Below are positions 33,296 through 43,087 of a DNA stretch of 64,000 nucleotides, piece by piece. The stretch spans positions 2,419,545 through 2,483,544 of the forward strand of contig CM051456.1 in the NCBI GenBank assembly GCA_028274465.1. Direction: 5' to 3'. This DNA comes from Plantago ovata. Lineage: Eukaryota; Streptophyta; Magnoliopsida; Lamiales; Plantaginaceae. Position 1 is the stretch's first letter, and each line of letters opens with the position of its first letter. Under the pieces are notes generated by a model, which made no database searches, was not told the origin of the DNA, and was given only the letters and a program-made list of their open reading frames with translations. The position numbers were made by a program, and so were the translations under genes.

Positions 33296-36135
33296 CTGAA
33301 CTGAATCTCAAAAACACCGGTTGTTCGAACCTTGGCATAAAGAACATCTTCCTACATTATGAGAGATACAGAAAACAAGTGAATTTCAATGAATAAAATT
33401 TTTCAAGTATACAATGGCTCTGTATGTGACAGGCACTCCTCAGCATACCTTTGTAGGAACATAATCCGCATCAGACAATCTTTCTAAGTTTTCCATGAAG
33501 TAGTGGGCGCAATCAGGAACTTGAAGTTCATTTCCTCGTAGATATGTTTCCTATCAATTTAAGTAAAACATATCAGTGATGAGTATATTTTTTAGTAGCA
33601 ACAGAACGAGAGAGTGATCTGAGCATTTTCAATAAAGCAACCTGTATAGCTGCATCTTTCCAAACAGTTGAAATATCCTGGGCAAGCTCTTTGGTTAGGC
33701 ATGGGTAATCCAACCGGCTTCCGATTTCTGAAAGTTCCTCCCCAATCCTCTAAAGCAGGAAACAAAAAGATAAATAAATACATGATTTTACTGGCTAGGA
33801 GTTTCTTGATCTCCAGACTATGCTGTCAATGACTAAGCGTCTTGAGGACATGATAATAGATTACTGTTATGAACTCATCTATGGAATCACTCCAGACCTT
33901 AGTTTCATCAGATAGGACCAACTTCTCGGTATCAGTTGCAGTTTGAGACGCCTCCTTTGATCCATCATACAGTATCTGAAAAGAACAAGTTAAACTAGAT
34001 TAGATTCTCAATTTATAACTTTCACTTGTTCATTTATGGCAACAATTAAAGCCCTTTAGATCTACCCATCAGCGCAACATAAACATTTGAACTGATGCTA
34101 AATATTGAACACATATATATCTGGTTCTTACTTTTATTGTCTGATAAACATTGGCGTGGATGACTGGTATGTAACCTTTTAGCTCAGCCTCATCAAAACC
34201 ACTCTGAAACAGGAGTTTGATCTGCATGGCATTTTTAATGAACCTTGACTTAATTGATATGAAAATAAATGCAGATATGTAAATCAAATAACCAATGAGA
34301 AAATACTACAATATCTTGCCTGCTTGAAGATGGTGGACTTTCCAGAATCCCCAGAACCTTAACAAGATAAAAGACCATTAAACAAGTAAGCGATGAAAAT
34401 ACAACATGACTGCTAATAAATGATACTAATGTTTTCAAAAAAAAAAGCAGATAGCTTCATCAACTAAAATCTAATTCTGGGTAAACTGATGACACTAGAG
34501 TACACAACCTTTACAAAATATGGGGCTGTTACAGATATGATATAATCTCAAGTCACATTATATCAACATTAACTGGTGTATAATATTGAATTGCTAAATC
34601 TGACGTATAACATTGTGAAACAAGCCTTCAAAGTCAGAAGAGGTTATGGCTGCATGCAAGGAGTATGGGACTAGTTAATCAGTAAAATGACTTATGACAT
34701 TACATTACTACTTCATATATGATGAAATGAAACACATTTTAGTGCAACAACCATGTCTATATTATATTAATATTGCCACTTAGAAAGAATTTCGGTGAAT
34801 ACATCAGAACTGGGTTTTGACGTTATATTGTGCTTTTAAGTGCTGAGTTTTATTGTAAGCAGTTAAAATCATCATGTTGTATATTCGGAGCAACTTAAGA
34901 GTTGAAAAAAGCTGAAACATAAGTGTTTGAAAATTGAGATTATGCAAGTAGATGTTCTACTATGTGCTTTTACATTGTACTGAACTATTACCTCCTTCAC
35001 TAAAGCATACTAACAGAAGCTCAATTCATATTTCCTTTCCTTTGTGCAAATCTCTAATCTTAACAAAACCTCCTCTTTTATTTAATCATTTGTCAGATTC
35101 TTTTAATTTCTGTTTTTTCCTTCACCTTTCCAATTAAAAATTTTAACTGCTCCACCACTGACTCATGCCTTAGTACTTTGTTTTTCCATTCAAATTCTTA
35201 TTAGTACCACCCATACATGTTAATAGCGATATAGCATCGCCATTAGAGCATAACAAAGTGTAGCGCCACCGGCAGAGCTAATGAATTTATTATACCTTTT
35301 AACATTTTTTATGTGGGTACTATGTCAAAATAACCTCAGTCAGTTCACTATGCAATTTTTTAGTAATTACAGCAAACTTTTCACAAACTTCTCAAGTTAT
35401 TTATCTTTTTAATCAGATAGAATGATTTGAAGGGCATGGATGATGGGTGTGGAGGTGGCAGGCACACAAGCAAGGGAGAGAAGAAATAGTAAGAAGGAAG
35501 CTGCAGACGTAAGTACAGGGAGGAAGATGGGGGTTGTGATGGTTGATTTAAGAATATAAATAAACACACCAGGACCAAATTATTTAATAAGAACTTCAGT
35601 TGGTTGCAGGTCTGAAGAATTGCCTATGATTCTGCATGTTTTATATTATTTCAAGAGAATCTAAAACAAACTTTGAGTTTCCAAACACCTCAACATCAAA
35701 TTTTACCAGGAAGAAGCTATACATTCTTAACGGTAAGGCATTTGCAAACACCCGTAAGAATGCAGATGCAGGAATCTCACAGAAAAAAACATAGCCATAA
35801 TAATAGTCTAGGACAAATCAAGTAATAGCACAATATTATATTATTTATATTGACAAATGAGTATATAACAGAATCAATAATCAGATACCACGCCTTGATA
35901 CCAAGTAATAAGAGTTTCTGGATGTGCTTCTCTGCGTTTGTTTCTTGTTCGATTCGTCTTTCTATTTCTGCAGTCTGTAAATACACATATAAGTACATTA
36001 ATGGCAAAACCTAAAATACTATCCATACTGAAATGAATAATAATAATAATTTTGGTATGTTCATGAAGTGCCAACCTGCTCATTCTCTTCAGAATAAGCT
36101 TGACTGCGTCGCTGAGTACTACATAGTAACCCCAT
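33296..36135 (-). pseudogene. Heterotrimeric G-protein alpha subunit, 5' half only
   Basis: Eight exons on the minus strand: 36135-36076, 35974-35902, 34357-34320, 34221-34132, 33975-33898, 33749-33642, 33550-33449 and 33351-33296. Together they encode about 201 of the ~384 residues usual for plant GPA1. It begins MGLLCSTQRRSQAY (Gly2 myristoylation, Cys5 palmitoylation), then KLLLLGSGDSGKSTIFKQ (P-loop), [38 protein letters not shown]-type block [20 protein letters not shown], and RTTGVFEIQF. All borders are in phase. The intron after the P-loop uses a GC donor (CAG|GCAAGA). The gene stops at the end of the exon encoding EIQF with no GT donor; switch II, NKXD and the receptor-contact C terminus are absent. 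68 bp further is the Helitron end. The P-loop has GSGDS where plant GPA1 has GAGES. Confidence 0.92.
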
Positions 36136-37014
36136 ATTGTCTAGCTAGATGGCTCTCTTATATAATCGACTGATATCAAGGATTAATCTCAAATCCATTC
36201 TCAGATCATCTACTTGCCATTCACTACCAATTGCATAGTTGTGTTGCACAAAAGCCAATGTAATCAAGTCCTACAGTAAGAAGTAAATCACAGAAACGTT
36301 TTACTTTCTTCATGCAAACGGACATTTCAACGTGCTATGAAGTATCTCACAAAGCCGAGTTGCATTGTAAAGGATTCACGAGAAACAATTAAGACGTGCA
36401 TTTAAATCATCACAGCCAGCGGTAGTAGTCATTGAAATTGCAGCAAAATTTAACAAAGCACTTTGAACCTTCCCTTAATATCGGCAAAACTTTTGCTCTC
36501 AAATATGAATTGTGATTCAATGCAGCTTTAGAATCAGATTATGCAAATGTCAACTCATACATGTCAGAAACTCAGTAACTAGACTACGATTTATTTTTAA
36601 TTACACGGCAAAACACACCACCACAGAAATGATTGGACAACAACACAGACATCTACCAATGTATACTTTAGATTATATCCATCTCAGCCTTCAAACTATA
36701 AACAAACAAATCCTATTTGTAACTCCATCAGTCTCTCTTCCAACATTTACCATCATCACAAACCCCCGAACCGCTACGTCACGCGAATTCAGATATTCAT
36801 TCAAATGCCAACACACAAGTTAATTTATAACAAATTCAATATAACCAAGTCCTAAACCGCAACATCACCAAACAATTCTCAGCTACATATTTAGCATCAC
36901 CAACTCCAAAAACCTCAAAGTTAATCAACTGATATGCAAGCATAAGAGCTCATTTCCAGCAAAAAAAAAAAACATAAATCAACAAGTAGAACAAAAAGGC
37001 AACACTAGTTACAT
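36136..37014. other. 5' flank of the G-alpha fragment
   Basis: Promoter and leader region of the minus-strand gene, AT-rich, with no other gene recognised. Confidence 0.45.
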
Positions 37015-37271
37015 CAAAAAGCTAGAAGAAGGAAGGTAATTAAACTACGTACCTACGACCTAGCCAGCAGCAAACATGTTGTACGAAATTCAATGGCACA
37101 GAATTCATTCAATTCGTAAACAAAAGCGAGTGGACTATCTCTTTGCGCGACGACACGGGCAAGTGCATCGTCTCGGGCTTGAAGCCCGGAAAATTGGTGA
37201 GCAAGGGCGGGCATAAGATGGAGTTGCGCAGCTACTTTTGCGGAACCGCCGACAAGTGGAGGATTGGCGTT

Positions 37272-38555
37272 TAATTAATAAACAAAACCCTACTTACTTC
37301 TCTTCATTCCAAGATTCTGTCTCTCTCTCTCTCTTCTTTACTTCTTTTACGGCGCCCATCTTCCCTTTTCCATCTGTTCTTCGTCCATAACAACTGCAGC
37401 CTCAACTAGATTTTGGTGGAAAAAATGTCCCGTCGAGCAGAGGATGAGCTTTTCATGCCACATCCGGACTATGGTAAGTACAAGAACCCTGTTTTCATGC
37501 CCTGTTCATGTAAAAATTTATGAAATAGTGAAGAAGATATGTTTGAGATGAATATTTATACGTTATGTTTTTAAAATTCAGATTTTGTTGGCCTTGTTGA
37601 AGATCATATATTACATGTATGTAAAATTCAGTGTTTATAATTGTGCACAACTTTGTTTATGGATTATTATGTGAAGATGAACTATATGGACATGTTTTAT
37701 GGTGTTTGAAGCATGACATTGACAAAAAAAGCAAAAACAGTTAAATAAATCGACAAACGGGATTCCTGAAAGGCAATTTCATACAATCATTCATTCATCC
37801 ATTCATTCATAATCGCTGCAAATTACACTTGCTTAATTACAGTCATACAATGATTTACTACAACTAAAATAAATACATTACATTTAAAGAAGCCTACTTA
37901 CAGCTCCAACATTCTTGAAACAGAGCAACCCTCCATTTGCTTTTCCAAATCATCCAAGAACTGTTCTATAAATTTCTCTTCAAGTTATCGTACTCAACTT
38001 TCAAGTTGCTTCACTTTCTCAGCACAATTACACTGATACCCAATTGGCGAAGCCACATTTGAGGAATGCAAACCACTCGCAAGCTTCTTCTTCTCCTCAA
38101 GTTCTTTCTTCACTTTCTCGAGATCGATCAAGAACAATTCATTTTTCAGTTCCATACTTCCATTACCTTAGCCTCCAGCTTCTTCTTCAATTAGAAGTGT
38201 GGTATTTGGTAGAAAGATGAGAAATATGGTATTTGGCAGAAAGATCTGCAGAAGATAAATTAGGGTTAAGAATTTAGAAATTGGGGATTTTGATGAACTG
38301 GGAAGGAAGAAAACGATCTGGTATTTGGCAGTTGGAATGGGACCAAAATCGCGGTCATAATTATTGTAAATCCTTCGCCAAAATCGTCCTAATCCAGGTC
38401 AGCTAATCCAGTCATGAAGGGACTAAAATCATGTGTACAAATCTCGTATTTTTATTTATACGAAAAGTACCAAAAGTGTAAAAAAAAATTTTGACTTGGG
38501 ACCAAAATCGAGAGGGACGGTCACTTAAGGGACCAAAAACGCAATTTTTTACCGT
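37272..38555 (-). mobile_element. 1.3-kb insertion in exon 1 of the duplicate
   Basis: Borders are defined by comparison with the intact gene: homology stops at ggattggcgttt (37271) and resumes at accgtg-gatgcgtc (38556). Inside is a CT-rich leader (37319-37335), a short frame MSRRAEDELFMPHPDYG with a GTAAGT donor (about 37424-37477), and a minus-strand Lys/Glu coiled-coil frame from 38155 (MELKNELFLIDLEKVKKELE) with two stops before 37898. The right edge (gggaccaaaaacgcaatttt) looks like a DNA-transposon end, but I find no clear inverse on the left. Class unresolved. Confidence 0.65.
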
Positions 38556-38706
38556 GGATGCGTCAAACATATTGGGAGTCACTCCTAGAGTCGTATTTAG
38601 GACCGTAGGGGAGAAGATCATCCAGATTGGCAGCAATGGAAAGGACACCATCACAAGGAAAAGGTTTCTACGAATGAATGGAATTCCATTAAAATACAGC
38701 GACGAG

Positions 38707-39078
38707 CAAGGGCGGATCCAGGATTATATCTTTTGGTAGGCTAATTAATCCCCTCCCTATACATTTTTTTAATTAATATGTATTTTCTTCATTTGGTAGA
38801 ATTTTTAAATTTTCATTACTATCTTATATTAGATTTTACCACTCAAAGATCAGTACAAAATATAAATAAAGGGATAAAACATGAAAATATAGAGTAAAAA
38901 ATAATAAAATGATAAATTCATACGACAAGGATCGAACCATAAACCATGAGTATACCAGACTGTTGTATAAACCACTTGGCTAAACACATTTCAAACGTTT
39001 ATGAATATAGGTTAAAGTATATGTTTAAATAATTAGGTAGGCTTGAGCCTACCCCAGCCATAGCTGGAACCGCCCTTG
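38707..39078. mobile_element. hAT-type MITE with 8-bp TSD
   Basis: Terminal inverted repeats CAAGGGCGGATCCAG and, inverted, CAAGGGCGGTTCCAG (one mismatch in 15). The flanking duplication GCGACGAG is at 38699-38706 and 39079-39086. Eight-base TSDs and CA-G-type ends fit hAT. It is non-coding and lies at the 3' end of the duplicated exon 1. Confidence 0.93.
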
Positions 39079-39171
39079 GCGACGAGTACGTACATACATA
39101 CTTCACCTTATTTAATAAAAAACATAGACGATTTGTTCTTTTAATCTTATTTCATACTATTCTAATCAATT

Positions 39172-40147
39172 TATTACATTTGATACCCCTGTTATTATCG
39201 TCAATTACAGATTAGTCCACCTATACTATTTATTACACCAGCCTCCCCCACTATATAAACCTAATTACAGATGAACCCATGAATTTGACTTTCTGCGCTC
39301 TAAGTCCTGAAAATGACTATTCGCCCCGGCCGGAATTTCTAATTCTGAAAAAGGCCAAACAACATGAAGTTCCATTTATTACAAATTCACCCCAAATGTT
39401 TTAATCTTTACAATATTAACACAAACAATTTAGAAATTAACCCACATAATTTAGTTATACTTCAAAATAGCCTACAAAATAATTTTAAAACAAACCCCTA
39501 CAAAAATTGAATTTCAAAATGAGTCCCAAATTTTATTTTTTTCCTTTTCTTTATTTCTTTTTTCATTTTTCTCTCTTCTTCCTTCTTTCTTTCTTTTCTC
39601 TTTTTTCTTTTTACTTTTTTTTTTTTAACCCAACTTATAACTCCGGTACCGGAGTTGCAGCTCCGATTGGAGCTGTGGTAAGCTCCAATCGGAGCTGTGC
39701 TAAGCTCCGATCGGAGCTTTGCACATCTCCAATCGGAGCTGTAACGAGCTGTGTTAAGCTCCGATCGGAGTTGTCCGATCGGAGCTTAACACAGCTCGTT
39801 ACAGCTCCGATTGGAGCTTAACACAGCTCCAATCGGAGCTGCAACTCCGGTACCGGAGTTGGGTTAAAAAAAAAAAAAGTAAAAAGAAAAAAGAGAAAAG
39901 AAAGAAAGAAGGAATAAAAGAGAAAAGAGAAAAAAGAAATAAAGAAAAACAGAAAAAAGAAAAGAAAAGAAAGAAAAAGGAAAAATTAAATGGTTAAGGG
40001 TCTGTTTGGTTGATACATTTTGAGGAGAGAGAGTATGTCGGAGTCAATTTCGTCCGGTCACCTGGGTTTATTTGTAATTGTTTGTGATAGTTGGATCCAA
40101 ATGCAAAGATTACGTTTAATGGAGGTACCAAACGTAATTATGTCTTC
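39172..40147. mobile_element. Palindrome-cored TIR element, copy C, in the duplicate's intron
   Basis: Borders come from comparison with the intact intron (aatcaattt ... ttcttttaatc). The ends ATTACATTTGATACC and, inverted, ATTACGTTTGGTACC form TIRs. From about 39530 to 40000 the element is one large near-perfect palindrome centred near 39771: pyrimidine tract, CTCCGGTACCGGAG, chained AGCTCC...GGAGCT words, then the mirror image including the purine tract. No coding capacity. Confidence 0.85.
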
Positions 40148-40670
40148 TTTTAATCTTATGTTATTCTAGTTGTATCATCATACACATGTATAAGTTCTTA
40201 TGTTTGGAACAAGCGACGAGAGTTTTTCATTGCTCAAGAAGAAGACGGTCCTTACCAGGAGGATACACCGCCCTTACCTACCATATGGCGTACATATGGG
40301 AATCTCCATAAAGACTGGTATTAATTCGACTACTCACTTTGAATAAGTTGGTTTTTGTTGTTTTGTTACTAGTAGTAGTAGTAATAATAATAATAATAAT
40401 AATATTATTATGAGAATTGCAGGAATGAATGACCATCCCATTGAGTCTAAGGCCTAGAGAGAGGTGACCACCACGCCGCTGCAATACTAATGTGGAGTTT
40501 CTTTTTCTCTATTTGTCTTTCAATTTTTATTTTTTTTCTTTTTCTTTCTCTGCGTTGAAAGTTGAACACCATATATAACATCCTTAATTCTGCACGAACT
40601 ATGATTAAGAACTGCATCGATTATGTTAGTACTATTTACTTATGTGTTGTTATATTTATACTCATATTAT

Positions 40671-41275
40671 TCGTTCGTGAGATTAGACTACTACCGTACG
40701 ACAACGGGGCGTTGTCGTACTTTTTGGGACTTTTGGGACGACGCCCCGTCGTCGTGTAGATCACCCCCAATGGTGGCTGGGGCGTGGGCTATTTTTTTCT
40801 TTTTTTTTTCTTTCTTTTTTTTCTTTTTTTAGGTTAGAGTGAATTTGGAAAGGTTTAGAGTGAATTTGAGAAGGTTTAGAGTGTTTTGAATTTAATTAAG
40901 AAAGAAATTGGAGCTGGAGATGGAGTGCTCTGAATATGCCCAATATTGGTCTCTATTTATAGATCTCGAAAAAATAGAGCCGTTGGTGATTTTTATTTAT
41001 TTTTTGCATTTTTATTTATATCTATTAATAGATAAAAGTAAATCTGAAAATTAAAGAAAAAAATGAAAGGCTGTGGAGCTGCCACGTGGCAGCTCCACAA
41101 TCTTTCCAAAAAAAAAAAAGAGAAAAGGCTTTCTCTCTCGCCCTCGGCGTCAAACGCCGAGGGCGTCTAAACAGGGGTGCACATCGTCGGCGTCGGCCCC
41201 AGTTGGGGTTGGCGTTTTTTACACCACCGGCGTCGAAGACGCCAGGGGCGGACGCCAGCCCTGTTGGGGACATTC
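40671..41275. mobile_element. Tourist/Harbinger-like non-autonomous element in the 3' flank of the duplicate
   Basis: The intact copy reads tcatattaagaattttatc; here the same sequence is split with TTA at each side. The right end inverted (GAATGTCCCCAACAGGGCTGG) resembles an internal segment at 40761 (GATCACCCCCAATGGTGGCTGG). Bases 40671-40760 hold extra GC-rich palindromes (gtacgacaacggggcgttgt...). A TATA-like tatttatag lies at about 40953. It may be two nested elements. Confidence 0.65.
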
Positions 41276-41489
41276 TTAAGAATTTTATCATCAATTGGTA
41301 ACAAACCATAGTTGATATCCCTGCACCAGGTCGTTACTCGATAGTTAGCAAAGATTATGAATTCGTATCAAACTTCAAAACGGAATTTTTTTTCGAAGCG
41401 GCAAATATGAGTGTTTTTTGGTTGACTTTTTATTATTTACAGAATTGCCATTGTTGGCAAAGTGAAGAAACAAATACTACAAGAAATCA

Positions 41490-41770
41490 GACATTTAGCG
41501 ACGGATAAGTAGATACGGATACTATCCGTCGCTAATTAGCGACGGATCGCTACGGTTAGCGACGGACAAGGACGAACTGCGCTCTAAGCCCAGTTCGTCA
41601 TTGGGAAGGGTCAATCCGACATCTACCTAGCGACGGATACAAATCATCCGTCGCTAAATTTGTGACGGATAAGTCTATGCGTCGCTAACTCTGTTGACCA
41701 GAATAAAGAAAATTGAAAAAAAAATAAATAAATGAACACCTAGCGACGGATAAGTCTATCCGTCGCTAAG
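41490..41770. repeat. Left subterminal repeats of the CACTA element
   Basis: Many copies of TAGCGACGGAT and its inverse ATCCGTCGCTA, interrupted at about 41570-41620 by unrelated bases. These are the presumed binding sites of the element's accessory protein. Confidence 0.9.
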
Positions 41771-42591
41771 TGCCGACTATACAGACGATGGCGTCTGTTA
41801 CAGATTCATTCTCCATTCTCCCTAACTCCTTTCATTTCTCTCTTCTTCTTCCCCAATTGTAAGCCCCGCATCCACCACCGCATCCACCACCGGAGACCGC
41901 CACTACCGGACCGGAGACCGCCCACCGCCTTCTCTTCTCCGATTCGATCTCTGCCCAGTAAGTTTTTCTCATTATATATATATTACATTTCAATTTTAAT
42001 TTCATTTCTTAATTCCTCTTTTTGGGTGAAATTGGTAGATCGACCCACCTCCTTCATCTTGTCCTCTCCGATTCAATCACTGCCCAAATAAAATGTTAGA
42101 ACCCTAACCCTAATTTTTGGGGCTTTCTAAATTTTATGCTTAATTATGATGTTTTTAGTTGTAAATTGTTATATTATATATGTTGTATAGCAAGAATTAT
42201 TTTAAATAATTTTTTTTCGATTTATTCTGTAATTTTATAAATTAGTTTGAATTAATTAGATGTTGTTAATTGATTATGTAATTAACTGTAATTAGTATAA
42301 GTTAGATTAATTCATTTAAATAAAATTGGTTAATTAATTTTGGTTAATTTTTAGTTAAGAAATTTAGAGTATTCTGTGTACGTAGTTAGTTCTGCCTAGT
42401 TAGTTTGATTAATAAATTAGATTAAAATTCTGCGTATTTAGTTCTGTTAATTATAATTTTGTTAATCAATAGATTAATAATAATGTTATTTTGTTAAATT
42501 TTGAATTAAGTTGGATTAAGTTTCATTAATATGTTATATAATCTATATATAAAGTGTGATGATGCTATTATAATCAGTTTCTGTGTTGGTA

Positions 42592-42675
42592 AGACTTTTC
42601 TTGGGCCCTAACTAATAGTACATGCTTACTATCGATCAGTGGGCGTTACATTGGTTAGTTCCCATAGAAAAGTCT
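42592..42675 (+). ncRNA. Imperfect hairpin 1 inside the CACTA element
   Basis: 42592-42616 (agacttttcttgggccctaa) pairs with 42650-42675 (ttagttcccatagaaaagtct) with a few bulges and a 33-base loop. Size and pairing resemble a plant microRNA precursor. There is no expression evidence, so calling it ncRNA is a hypothesis. Confidence 0.35.
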
Positions 42676-42764
42676 CCCCGACATGTAATCGAACTGATTG
42701 TATTTGACTGAACACACATAAGAGTTTGTTTTTAATTGAAATATTTTAGTATTTGGATGATAAT

Positions 42765-42880
42765 ATGAAGAATTGTGGTGGTATAAATATAGAAGAAGCA
42801 GAAGCAGGCACAAGCAAGAATAATAAGTCTTTTTTGTGCCTGCTTCTTAATTCTATATTTGTACCACCACAATTCTTCAT
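42765..42880 (+). ncRNA. Near-perfect 46-bp hairpin 2 inside the CACTA element
   Basis: 42765-42813 pairs with 42834-42880 over some 46 bp, including the 16-base perfect ATGAAGAATTGTGGTG and the block GAAGCAGGCACAA, with one small bulge and a 20-base loop. It would fold like a plant miRNA or siRNA precursor. It lies 90 bp from hairpin 1 and upstream of the accessory gene's ATG, probably in a 5' leader or intron. Confidence 0.45.
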
Positions 42881-43087
42881 CTTCTCATCCTTAATATACT
42901 ACATTATTAATATACTACATTTCTACAAGTTTGATTAAATATGACCTTGTGTTGTGAATGATTGTAGTAAGCAGGCACCGTAACAACAGCATTTCTAATG
43001 CCGTTGTTTACTGTGCCGGCCTATTTCAGTCATTCTCATCGCGTGGCCTACAAGTAGGTTCATACTTAAATTTTATACATACAGACA

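Larger units (their letters stand above)
37070..40323 (+). pseudogene. Broken duplicate of the two-exon gene
   Basis: 37070-37271 matches the start of exon 1 (sewTISLRDDTGKC-like, with small indels). 38556-38706 matches the exon 1 continuation (ASNILGVTPRVVFRTVGEKI, RMNGIPLKYSDE). The exon 2 copy is at about 40169-40323, open and ending KDWY before TAA. Between these lie three insertions, with a fourth in the 3' flank. The start codon region, the exon 1 middle and the exon 1 end are all disrupted. Confidence 0.88.

Noticed and set aside
33592-34287. Single-frame open stretches over the G-alpha exons taken as separate small genes
   Set aside because: They are exon plus intron read-through; in-phase splicing joins them into one G-alpha gene.
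41490-41770. Host minisatellite of TAGCGACGGAT
   Set aside because: Explained as subterminal repeats of the CACTA element, with the mirror set at 46370-46690.
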